This document shows positions 8,416-16,352 of a stretch of DNA of 35,168 nucleotides, in pieces. A program made the translations under genes and the position numbers. Positions within the stretch are counted from its first letter, which is position 1. Each line of letters opens with the position of its first letter. The stretch is from Trichormus sp. NMC-1 (GTDB taxonomy: Bacteria; Cyanobacteriota; Cyanobacteriia; Cyanobacteriales; Nostocaceae), in contig NZ_LZQD01000016.1 of assembly GCF_001858025.1 (NCBI RefSeq), positions 1 to 35,168 of the forward strand. The letters are read 5' to 3'. The notes beneath the pieces were generated by a model. That model was given only the letters and a program-made list of their open reading frames with translations. It made no database searches and was not told where the DNA came from.

Positions 8416-10629
8416 ATGACTTCTATTTTCGACTCGAAACTCAAAACTCAATTTCCTTTAGAAGTGTGGGCTGGTCTGGAGTGTACAGTGAATCGGGTGG
8501 GTGAGGAGTATTTTGACCAGTTAGAACGTAATGGTCATGGAACGCGCTTGGAGGATTTGGAATTATTTGCCCAATTGGGTATACGGGCAATTCGTTATCC
8601 TGTATTGTGGGAAAGAATCGCACCCAATGGCTTGGAAAATGCAGATTGGTCTTGGGCGGATGTGCGGTTGGGGAGATTACAAGAACTGGGTATTTGTCCG
8701 ATTGTGGGATTGGTACATCATGGTAGTGGTCCTCGTTACACCAGTTTAATAGATCCAGCGTTTCCAGAAAAATTGGCAGAGTTTGCCCGTGCGATCGCAC
8801 AACGCTATCCTTGGGTAAGGTATTACACACCCATCAATGAACCTTTAACAACGGCTCGATTTAGTGGATTGTATGGTCATTGGTATCCTCACGGACGGGA
8901 TGATTTAACTTTTGGCCGGGCTTTTTTGGCAGAATGTCGGGGGGTATGCTTGGCAATGCAAGCTATCCGAGAAGTTAATCCTAGCGCCCAATTGGTACAA
9001 ACGGATGATTTGGGTAAGACTTACAGTACACCGAAACTAGCTTATCAAGCAGATTTGGAAAATGAGCGTCGCTGGTTGACTTTTGATTTATTATGCGGTC
9101 GAATAACCCCAAATCATCCTATCTGGGGTTATTTGCTCCATTGCGGTATTAGTGAAAGTGAACTAGAAGAATTTTGTCAAAATCCCTGTCCACCGGACAT
9201 AATTGGGATTAACCACTATGTAACGAGCGATCGCTTTCTAGATGAAAATTTAGAAAATTATCCCATTTGGACTCATGGTGGTAATGGACAGGATCACTAT
9301 GCAGATATAGAGGCAGTGCGAGTTTGTGCTGAAGGTGCAGCAGGTCCACGTACCTTACTACAAGAGGCATGGGAACGCTATCAAATCCCCTTGGCTGTAA
9401 CTGAAGTTCACCTTCACTGTACCCGTGAGGAGCAACTACGCTGGCTGTGTGAAGTGTGGAATGCCGCGCAGGAATTACGATCGCAGGGTGTAGATATTCG
9501 TGCTGTCACAGCTTGGGCGTTGCTGGGTACTTACGATTGGAATAGTTTAGTAACTCGTTGGGTGGGTAATTACGAATCAGGTGTGTTTGATTTGCGTTCT
9601 CCTCAACCAAGAGCAACTGCGATCGCTAAAACTATCCGTGATTTAGCCGCAGGACGTAATCCCGATCACCCTGTACTTGATATCCCCGGTTGGTGGCATC
9701 GGCCAGAGCGTTTAGTTTATCCAGCAGTAAGTTGCGGACTAGATGAGAGAAGCACAAAAGCATCTGAATCTATTCTCTCCCCTGCTTCCCATCGTCCCCT
9801 GGCTATCATTGGAGCTACAGGCACACTAGGAAAGGCTTTTGCTCGGTTGTGTGAAGTCCGAGGTATTCCCTATTGCCTACTAACACGGCAAGAGATGGAT
9901 ATTGCCCATCCTGCTGCTGTTGATGCGGTGCTGACTGAGTTACAACCTTGGGCTGTGATCAATGCTGCGGGATATGTGCGGGTGGATGATGCCGAGCGCG
10001 AACCGGAAAATTGCTTGCGTGTCAATACTGTGGGTGCAGAAATATTAGCTACTGTTTGCGCCCAACATAATTTGCCGTTGGTGACGTTTTCTTCAGATTT
10101 GGTGTTTAATGGTGCTGTCACTCAACCTTATGTAGAAACTGATGCCATCTCTCCTTTAAGTGTATATGGATGTAGTAAAGCCTTGGCAGAAAAGCGGGTT
10201 TTACAGGCTTGTCCAACATCCTTGATAATTCGCACCAGTGCCTTTTTTAGTCCTTGGGATGAATATAACTTTGTGACTATTGCCTTGCGTGAACTCAGTG
10301 CTGGAGAGGAATTTCTAGCAGCGCAAGATACTATTATTTCCCCTACTTATGTACCGGATTTAGTTCATGCTAGTCTTGATTTATTAATAGATGGTGAAAC
10401 TGGTTTGTGGCATTTAGCTAATAAATGTGAGATTTCTTGGGCAAATTTGGCAAGATTAGCGGCAAAACAAGCAGGTGTGAGTATTAAAAGGTTAATTGCT
10501 TTGCCTACACGACATCTCAATTTAGCTGCTCCTCGTCCAACTTATAGCGTTCTTGGTAGTAGTCGAGGTGATATAATGCCTGGTCTGGAAGATGCTATTT
10601 CTCGATATTGTGAGGAATGCCAAATATAG
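8416..10629 (+). CDS. GH1-like glycosidase fused to RmlD-like dTDP-4-dehydrorhamnose reductase
   Basis: The 737-residue protein has two halves. Residues 1 to about 430 resemble family 1 glycoside hydrolases: a (beta/alpha)8-type start (PLEVWAGLECTVNR), an acid/base region YYTPINEPLTTARFSGLYG with the NEP motif, and a nucleophile-like LAVTEVHLHCTREE where classical GH1 enzymes have TENG. Residues about 450-737 are an RmlD-type short-chain reductase: LAIIGATGTLGKAFARL (NADPH-binding), INAAGYVRVDDAE, VTFSSDLVFNG and catalytic YGCSKALAEK. RmlD proteins reduce dTDP-4-keto-rhamnose. The hydrolase half may instead act on, or only bind, a glycan. The ATG at 8416 is preferred over an upstream GTG at 8368 because similarity to the family begins just after it. 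It follows the glycosyltransferase-mutase gene by 165 bases on the same strand, so the two may be co-transcribed. Confidence 0.88.
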   Translation: MTSIFDSKLKTQFPLEVWAGLECTVNRVGEEYFDQLERNGHGTRLEDLELFAQLGIRAIRYPVLWERIAPNGLENADWSWADVRLGRLQELGICPIVGLVHHGSGPRYTSLIDPAFPEKLAEFARAIAQRYPWVRYYTPINEPLTTARFSGLYGHWYPHGRDDLTFGRAFLAECRGVCLAMQAIREVNPSAQLVQTDDLGKTYSTPKLAYQADLENERRWLTFDLLCGRITPNHPIWGYLLHCGISESELEEFCQNPCPPDIIGINHYVTSDRFLDENLENYPIWTHGGNGQDHYADIEAVRVCAEGAAGPRTLLQEAWERYQIPLAVTEVHLHCTREEQLRWLCEVWNAAQELRSQGVDIRAVTAWALLGTYDWNSLVTRWVGNYESGVFDLRSPQPRATAIAKTIRDLAAGRNPDHPVLDIPGWWHRPERLVYPAVSCGLDERSTKASESILSPASHRPLAIIGATGTLGKAFARLCEVRGIPYCLLTRQEMDIAHPAAVDAVLTELQPWAVINAAGYVRVDDAEREPENCLRVNTVGAEILATVCAQHNLPLVTFSSDLVFNGAVTQPYVETDAISPLSVYGCSKALAEKRVLQACPTSLIIRTSAFFSPWDEYNFVTIALRELSAGEEFLAAQDTIISPTYVPDLVHASLDLLIDGETGLWHLANKCEISWANLARLAAKQAGVSIKRLIALPTRHLNLAAPRPTYSVLGSSRGDIMPGLEDAISRYCEECQI

Positions 10630-10703
10630 CAGGAATTAAAATCCTGTAAATCCTTAAATCCTGTAAATCCTGATTCAGACAATAAAAATCCTACAAATCC
10701 TGA
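10630..10703. repeat. short degenerate tandem repeats (AATCCTG type)
   Basis: Imperfect 7-9-base units such as AAATCCTG, TAAATCCT and GTAAATCCT run through this gap between convergent genes and end in CTGATTCAGAC. The same tail motif recurs at 16360-16374 and, with one change, near 25627-25640. This is the short tandemly repeated repetitive DNA common in Nostoc-type genomes. No gene is seen. Confidence 0.7.
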
Positions 10704-13700
10704 TCACCTTAACTTCTTCAACACCGCATCAGTAAACGGATTTTTCCCCGCTTTCAAATCCTTCACCCAGCCTTGTCGTTGCGTTTTACTATCTTTATTA
10801 TCAATCCATTTAATATATGCCTCAAAATCCTCAATAGCGCCTGAATAGTTACCAGTCAAAGCCCTCGCTAAACCACGACTATCACGATAATCGCCATAAT
10901 TAGGTGATAAATTAACAGCTTTTTCACAGGCAAACATCACATCAGCAGCTTGTTTATTTAAACTACCATATCTACAAAGTGTATGCCAAGAAGATGCAGT
11001 AATTTCCAATTGGGGATATATTTCCTGTGCTTCAGCATAATTTTCTAATGCCTTCTTAACTTCCCCTTTTTGGACAATACTTTCTCCCTCTGCAACTAAG
11101 CGTTTAGCCTTACCTTTATTTGCAAACTCCTGGGCTTTTGTTTGGGGGTCAAATTTTAAATTATTATCCCATGCTTGGGCGGTGCGGAAATTAGCTAAAG
11201 CCCCATTCATATCATCATTTTCCGCCAAGTTTTCACCTTGGATAACTAACACCGTTGCCCCTAATAATAACCGAGATGGAGTTTGGCAATCCTTTAATTC
11301 TGCCAACACTTGAGGATTACCAATCAAATAATTATTCAGCAAATTGCAACCACTAGTTACTAAATTATCTAAATTCAAATCCCATAAAATGATGGTCTTG
11401 TCCCAACTCCCAGAAGCCAGTTGTTTGCCGTCGGGGCTAAATACCACGCTTCTGACCCAATTATCATGACCTTTGAGGGTATTGAGGACTTTCCTAGTGG
11501 TCACGTCCCAGATTTTGATGGTGTTGTCTGAACTCCCAGAAGCCAGTTGTTTGCCGTCACGGCTAAATACCACGCTGTTGACCGAACTATCATGACCTTT
11601 CAGGGTATTGAGGACTTTACCTGTAGTCACATCCCAGATTTTGATGGTCTTGTCATGACTCCCAGAAGCCAGTTGTTTACTGTTGGGGCTAAATACCACG
11701 CTGTTGACCCCACTTACGACGCTCGAACTATCATGACCTTTCAGGGTATTGAGGACTTTACCTGTAGTCACATCCCAGATTTTGATGGTCTTGTCATGAC
11801 TCCCAGAAGCCAGTTGTTTGCCGTCGCGGCTAAATACCACGCTTCTGACATAATCCTCATGACCTTTGAGAGTATTGAGGACTTTCCCAGTGGTCATGTC
11901 CCAGATTTTGATGGTGTAGTCATCACTCCCAGAAGCCAGTTTTTTCCCGTCGCGGCTAAATACCACGCTTCTGACATAATCCTCATGACCTTTGAGAGTA
12001 TTGAGGACTTTCCCAGTGGTCATGTCCCAGATTTTGATGGTGTAGTCACCACTCCCAGAAGCCAGTTGTTTGCCGTCGGGGCTAAATCCCACACTAGTGA
12101 CCATACCCTCATAACCTTTCAGGACTTTACCTGTGGTCACATCCCAGATTTTGATGGTGTAGTCATCACTCCCAGAAGCCAGTTGTTTACCGTCGGGGCT
12201 AAATCCCACAGTAGTGACATCACCCTCATGACCTTTCAGGGTATTCAGGACTTTACCTGTGGTCATATCCCAGATTTTGATAGTCTTGTCATCACTCCCA
12301 GAAGCCAGTTGTTTGCCGTTGGGGCTAAATACCACGCTTCTGACCCAATCATCATGACCTTTCAGGGTATTGAGGACTTTCCCAGTGGTCACGTCCCAGA
12401 TTTTGATGGTCTTGTCAACACTCACAGAAGCCAGTTTTTTGCCGTCACGGCTAAATACGACGCTGTTGACCCCACCCTCATGACCTTTGAGGGTGTTGAG
12501 GACTTTACCTGTGGTGATATCCCAGATTTTAATGGTGCTGTCCCAACTTCCAGAAGCCAGTTGTTTGCCGTCGGCGCTAAATACGACGCTGTTGACCCCA
12601 CCCTCATGACCTTTGAGGGTATTCAGGACTTTCCCAGTGGTCACGTCCCAGATTTTGATGGTCTTGTCAACACTCCCAGAAGCCAGTTTTTTGCCGTCAC
12701 GGCTAAATACCACACTATTGACCCCACCCTCATGACCTTTCAGGGTATTCAGGACTTTCCCAGTGGTCACGTCCCAGATTTTGATGGTCTTGTCAACACT
12801 CCCAGAAGCCAGTTTTTTGCCGTCGGCGCTAAATACGATGCTGTTGACCTTACTATCATGACCTTTGAGGGTGTTGAGAACTTTCCCAGTGGTCATATCC
12901 CAGATTTTGATGGTCTTGTCAACACTCCCAGAAGCCAGTTGTTTGCCGTCGGGGCTAAATACGACGCTATTGACCCCACCCTCATGACCTTTGAGGGTAT
13001 TCAGGACTTTCCCAGTGGTCACGTCCCAGATTTTGATGGTCTTGTCAACACTCCCAGAAGCCAGTTGTTTGCCGTCGGGGCTAAATACGACGCTATTGAC
13101 CCCACCCTCATGACCTTTGAGGGTATTCAGGACTTTCCCAGTGGTCACGTCCCAGATTTTGATGGTCTTGTCATCACTCCCAGAAGCCAGTTGTTGTTCG
13201 TCGGGGCTAAATACTACGCTTCTGACCTTACTATCATGACCTTTGAGGGTATTAACATTTAAGGCTCTTTTTTCCTTCTCCTCATGACGCTGCAAGTACA
13301 CCGCTTGCCGTAATGCTGCTATTGTTGATACTTGAGTATCAGATTTTGCCCAAGATGCCAGTTTGATTTTTCCACCAGCTTTCAAGCTTTCTATTAAGGC
13401 GTTACTGGTTTCTCCTAAAGCAAAACGGTCTTTACTAGCTTCGGTTAAGGCTTGAATTTCATTAATAGCAGCTTGTTGTGCTGCATTCCAAGCAGTCACC
13501 GTTAACCCAGCTAAAACTACCCCGGCTGCAATTGAACCTGCAAGGGCAAATTTAAGAAAGCGATTTAATTTCGCTTCACCAATTTTTCTCTGCTGTCTTT
13601 CTTTTTCCAGTTCCGCTATCACCGCTTTTAGTTTTGGTTCTTGTTGCTGACGAATAAAATTAGCTAAATAATCATGAACTAATTGATAACGGTCTGCGGG

Positions 13701-16124
13701 CGTTTCTGGTAACAACACCACCAAACCAGATTTCACAAATATCTCTAATACCAAATCTAATTGAGTAGCTGCTGCGGCTAATGATTGCAAATCTCTTTCT
13801 AATTCAGCTTTAGTTTTTAATGGTCTTGTTCCCTGTTCATCTGTGAGAAAATAAAGTAATAATTCGGCAATTTCTTGATTTTCAACACCGCAGTCTTTGA
13901 CTACTTCATCTAAATAACGTTTAACTAATTCTTGCTTATTACCAATTTTTTGATATGCTGCTAAAGTTGTAATATTTTCTGTTTCTAATTGCGCTCCCAC
14001 TACCTGCAATTCAATGGGACGAACTGAACCTAATTCTCCCGCTAAATCTTGTTCTCCAGATAAATCTTGCAACAGTCGGTTAATTAAATCCGGTTCTAAA
14101 CGAAAAGTAGTATTTTTGGTTAAACGCTGAATAGTTAATTTAGCATTTTCGGTTGTTAAATTCCCTAACTTATATAGCACATTTTTACTCAAAATATCTT
14201 GACTAATAATTTTCATACTCTCTAATTCATTGCATTCTAATAACAGATGCAAATAATCTACCCGCAAAGATAAAATTACTCTCAAAGATCCGATATTTGT
14301 ATGATTTAGACATTTTCCTAAAAACTGGAAAAATTCTATTCTCGCTTTATCGTCAGGATACACAAAGAAAAATTCTTCAAACTGGTCAAAAATCAACACT
14401 GTTCGCAGGTTATTTTTTTCAATTTCTGCAAGTTTTAAAATAAACTTTTCCTGAGTATCTAATTTTAATTCTTCTGGTTTGAATCTTTCTGGTAATACAT
14501 CTAATAATTGTTGTTTTAATTCCGTAAACCAACTATTATAAACTCTGATAGTCACAGGTAAATTATCATGAAACCCTATAGCTTTATTTTCCAATGCAGG
14601 AATTAACCCAGCATTAACTAAAGAACTTTTACCAACTCCCGACTGTCCATGAATGACGATGATTTTTTTATCATTTTCCCCAATTCTTGTTAGTAACTTA
14701 TCTACATCTATTTTACGCCCAGATGCTTCAATTTCTGGGGAAATTGTTTCTTGATTCACAAAAGATGTATTTTTTGATGGTTTTAACCAACCTGCACCAA
14801 TAAACGCCCGCAAACCAAATTGCTGTTCAATAGAATGACTTTCTAATTTGGTGTTAAAAGCTTCCAGATATTCTGTTTTTTGAAATAATAGCTGTTGTAA
14901 AAGATTGAGAATTTTGACATACAGCTTTGGGTGATTATTTATAACCCCGATATCTTTAGCTAATTTTAAATTACTAATTGCTTGTTCATATTGTTGTAAT
15001 TTTTCTTGAGCTTGTGCTAGAATTAAAAATAGACTTTGACAATAATAATCTACATCAGATTCTGATTGATTAACTTTCTTTAAAACATCTAATCCTTGAT
15101 TAGCAATTTTTGCAGATTCTGAAAAATTTGATTGTTCAAAATTAGCTGTTGCTAAAAATATATAATCTTCAGCTATTTTTAAGATATTATTTCCGGTTTT
15201 GTGTATGTCTAAAGCCTGTGTAGCTAGTTTTTTTAAATCTTCCCATGCTTGTAACTCTTGCAGAATTAAACCAAATTTTGATAAAGAATTAGCAATTAAA
15301 TCTAAACGTTGAGCATTTTTGAATTTTTCTAATGTTCGTTGCAGATAATTTATTATTTCTCCCTCTTCCCTAGCAGGGAAGGGGGTTGGGGGGTTAGGTT
15401 TATATTTTTCATAATTACAAATTGTCAAATTATAAAGTATTTTACCTTGAATTTCTAAATTATCGTTTCTTTGCCAAAAATCCAAATTTTGTTGATAGTA
15501 ATTAATAGCTGTATTTAATTGATTTTTGGTATATGCTATAAATCCTCTTAAGAAATTACAATTAGCTTGAAAATCTGGTTCTAAATCTTGATTATGTTTT
15601 TGTAAATCTTGTAATGCTAATTCAATCTCTTGTAAATCTACATTCAAATCATCATTTAATATTTTATCTATTATTGATTTGAGTAACTTAATTAATTCAT
15701 CAAAAGGAAGATAAAAATTTATAGTAATTCCCCAACTTTCTAAATCAGGTGCAGATTCCATGATTTGTTGATATATTTGATCATTAATCCATAGCACTAG
15801 AGGATATTGACAATTATTTCTAAATTCTTCCCTAACTTGATTAGCTGAACTGAACATTTTTGATAAATTCGGTAATGATTCCCAACCGACAATCATTAAT
15901 GCTTGAATTTCATCGTTGAATTCTTCTTTAATTGCATTATATAATGTTCTTTCTGATGGTTTTAGTTGTAATATTTGAATTTCAATCTTACAGATTTCTT
16001 GCAATTCTTGAATGAGTTGATTTTGTAATTCGATATAATTACACTTAGCTAAAATTAGCTTGAATTCTCCCTGAGATGCTTCTAAAGACCATGCTAAATC
16101 TTCTAGTTGTTGTGAGTTTGTCAT
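10704..16124 (-). CDS. giant STAND NTPase with TPR, one membrane segment and 15 WD40 repeats
   Basis: The 1806-residue product looks like a signal-sensing STAND (NLR-like) ATPase. Residues 1-150 match an N-terminal domain that I recall from cyanobacterial TPR/STAND proteins (FKLILAKCNY; QVREEFRNNCQYPLVLWIND). TPR-like helices span about 170-430. The NTPase has Walker A GQSGVGKSS at 493-501 and Walker B TVLIFDQFEEFF at 575-586, the DQFEE form typical of nSTAND families. A membrane segment lies at about 857-878. Fifteen 42-residue WD40 repeats fill about 955-1590, followed by TPR-like helices to the end. Start choice: the frame is open to 16295, but residues before the ATG at 16124 would be pure translated repeat DNA, so 16124 is used. 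A C-rich repeat is inserted in frame at residues 243-256 (NPPTPFPAREEGE). The gene lies 215 bases after a P-loop ATPase on the same strand. A defence, regulated-death or signalling role is inference; no effector domain is recognised. Confidence 0.92.
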   Translation of the reverse strand: MTNSQQLEDLAWSLEASQGEFKLILAKCNYIELQNQLIQELQEICKIEIQILQLKPSERTLYNAIKEEFNDEIQALMIVGWESLPNLSKMFSSANQVREEFRNNCQYPLVLWINDQIYQQIMESAPDLESWGITINFYLPFDELIKLLKSIIDKILNDDLNVDLQEIELALQDLQKHNQDLEPDFQANCNFLRGFIAYTKNQLNTAINYYQQNLDFWQRNDNLEIQGKILYNLTICNYEKYKPNPPTPFPAREEGEIINYLQRTLEKFKNAQRLDLIANSLSKFGLILQELQAWEDLKKLATQALDIHKTGNNILKIAEDYIFLATANFEQSNFSESAKIANQGLDVLKKVNQSESDVDYYCQSLFLILAQAQEKLQQYEQAISNLKLAKDIGVINNHPKLYVKILNLLQQLLFQKTEYLEAFNTKLESHSIEQQFGLRAFIGAGWLKPSKNTSFVNQETISPEIEASGRKIDVDKLLTRIGENDKKIIVIHGQSGVGKSSLVNAGLIPALENKAIGFHDNLPVTIRVYNSWFTELKQQLLDVLPERFKPEELKLDTQEKFILKLAEIEKNNLRTVLIFDQFEEFFFVYPDDKARIEFFQFLGKCLNHTNIGSLRVILSLRVDYLHLLLECNELESMKIISQDILSKNVLYKLGNLTTENAKLTIQRLTKNTTFRLEPDLINRLLQDLSGEQDLAGELGSVRPIELQVVGAQLETENITTLAAYQKIGNKQELVKRYLDEVVKDCGVENQEIAELLLYFLTDEQGTRPLKTKAELERDLQSLAAAATQLDLVLEIFVKSGLVVLLPETPADRYQLVHDYLANFIRQQQEPKLKAVIAELEKERQQRKIGEAKLNRFLKFALAGSIAAGVVLAGLTVTAWNAAQQAAINEIQALTEASKDRFALGETSNALIESLKAGGKIKLASWAKSDTQVSTIAALRQAVYLQRHEEKEKRALNVNTLKGHDSKVRSVVFSPDEQQLASGSDDKTIKIWDVTTGKVLNTLKGHEGGVNSVVFSPDGKQLASGSVDKTIKIWDVTTGKVLNTLKGHEGGVNSVVFSPDGKQLASGSVDKTIKIWDMTTGKVLNTLKGHDSKVNSIVFSADGKKLASGSVDKTIKIWDVTTGKVLNTLKGHEGGVNSVVFSRDGKKLASGSVDKTIKIWDVTTGKVLNTLKGHEGGVNSVVFSADGKQLASGSWDSTIKIWDITTGKVLNTLKGHEGGVNSVVFSRDGKKLASVSVDKTIKIWDVTTGKVLNTLKGHDDWVRSVVFSPNGKQLASGSDDKTIKIWDMTTGKVLNTLKGHEGDVTTVGFSPDGKQLASGSDDYTIKIWDVTTGKVLKGYEGMVTSVGFSPDGKQLASGSGDYTIKIWDMTTGKVLNTLKGHEDYVRSVVFSRDGKKLASGSDDYTIKIWDMTTGKVLNTLKGHEDYVRSVVFSRDGKQLASGSHDKTIKIWDVTTGKVLNTLKGHDSSSVVSGVNSVVFSPNSKQLASGSHDKTIKIWDVTTGKVLNTLKGHDSSVNSVVFSRDGKQLASGSSDNTIKIWDVTTRKVLNTLKGHDNWVRSVVFSPDGKQLASGSWDKTIILWDLNLDNLVTSGCNLLNNYLIGNPQVLAELKDCQTPSRLLLGATVLVIQGENLAENDDMNGALANFRTAQAWDNNLKFDPQTKAQEFANKGKAKRLVAEGESIVQKGEVKKALENYAEAQEIYPQLEITASSWHTLCRYGSLNKQAADVMFACEKAVNLSPNYGDYRDSRGLARALTGNYSGAIEDFEAYIKWIDNKDSKTQRQGWVKDLKAGKNPFTDAVLKKLR
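11366..13262 (-). repeat. array of 15 near-identical 126-bp WD40-coding repeats
   Basis: The array encodes fifteen WD40 units of 42 residues, each close to LKGHxxxVxSVVFSxDGKxL followed by ASGSxDxTIKIWDVTTGKVLNT. Conservation extends to the DNA, giving a direct tandem repeat of about 126 bp. Unit 9 is three residues short (LNT missing) and unit 13 has a five-residue insertion (SVVSG-like). Differences cluster at the residues after GH (for example EGG, DSK, EDY, DNW, DSS) and between SGS and D (D, V, W, H, G, S). In WD40 folds these positions lie on or near the ligand-binding face. Fifteen blades could build two propellers. Confidence 0.92.
15361..15399. repeat. GC-rich repeat inserted in frame in the STAND gene
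   Basis: This is a copy of the CCCTAACCCCC/GGAGGGG family lying within the TPR-like part of the STAND gene. Read on the minus strand it encodes NPPTPFPAREEGE (residues about 243-256) without breaking the frame. The flanking sequence is AT-rich, so the base composition changes abruptly at both edges. Confidence 0.75.
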
Positions 16125-16188
16125 AGTGTTAATTTGTGATAAACAAGATCCCCGATTTCTGAACTTTGTACTTGGTTGAATGAGTAAG

Positions 16189-16352
16189 AACCCCACCCCC
16201 AACCCCCTCCCCGCAAGCGAGGAGGGGGCTATGATATATCTTAATCCTATTAATCCTTTAATCCTCAAATCCAAAAACCCCACTCCCAACCCCACAAGCG
16301 AGGAGGGGGCTATGATATATCTTAATCCTATTAATCCTGTTAATCCTCAAAT
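16189..16352. repeat. two direct copies of a composite repeat between the ATPase and STAND genes
   Basis: Unit A (about 16189-16272) and unit B (about 16275-16352) share the same order: a C-rich arm, AAGCGAGGAGGGGGC, TATGATATATCTTAATCC, then AATCC-type heptamers. Unit B lacks part of the C-rich arm. Together they fill most of the gap between the two genes and run into the 3' end of the ATPase gene. Confidence 0.8.

Noticed and set aside
11547-13262. 571-residue open frame on the plus strand with a repeated MTFEGIQDFPSGHVPDFDG-like pattern
   Set aside because: It is the antisense of the WD40 array. The repeat lacks stops in that frame, so the long open frame is a by-product of the 126-bp periodicity.
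11366-13262. Regular direct repeats that could be mistaken for a CRISPR array
   Set aside because: The period is about 126 bp, the units are coding throughout, there are no unique spacers, and no cas genes lie nearby.
16125-16295. N-terminal extension of the STAND protein from a start at 16295
   Set aside because: The extra 57 residues would be translated composite-repeat DNA. Family-like sequence begins at the ATG at 16124.
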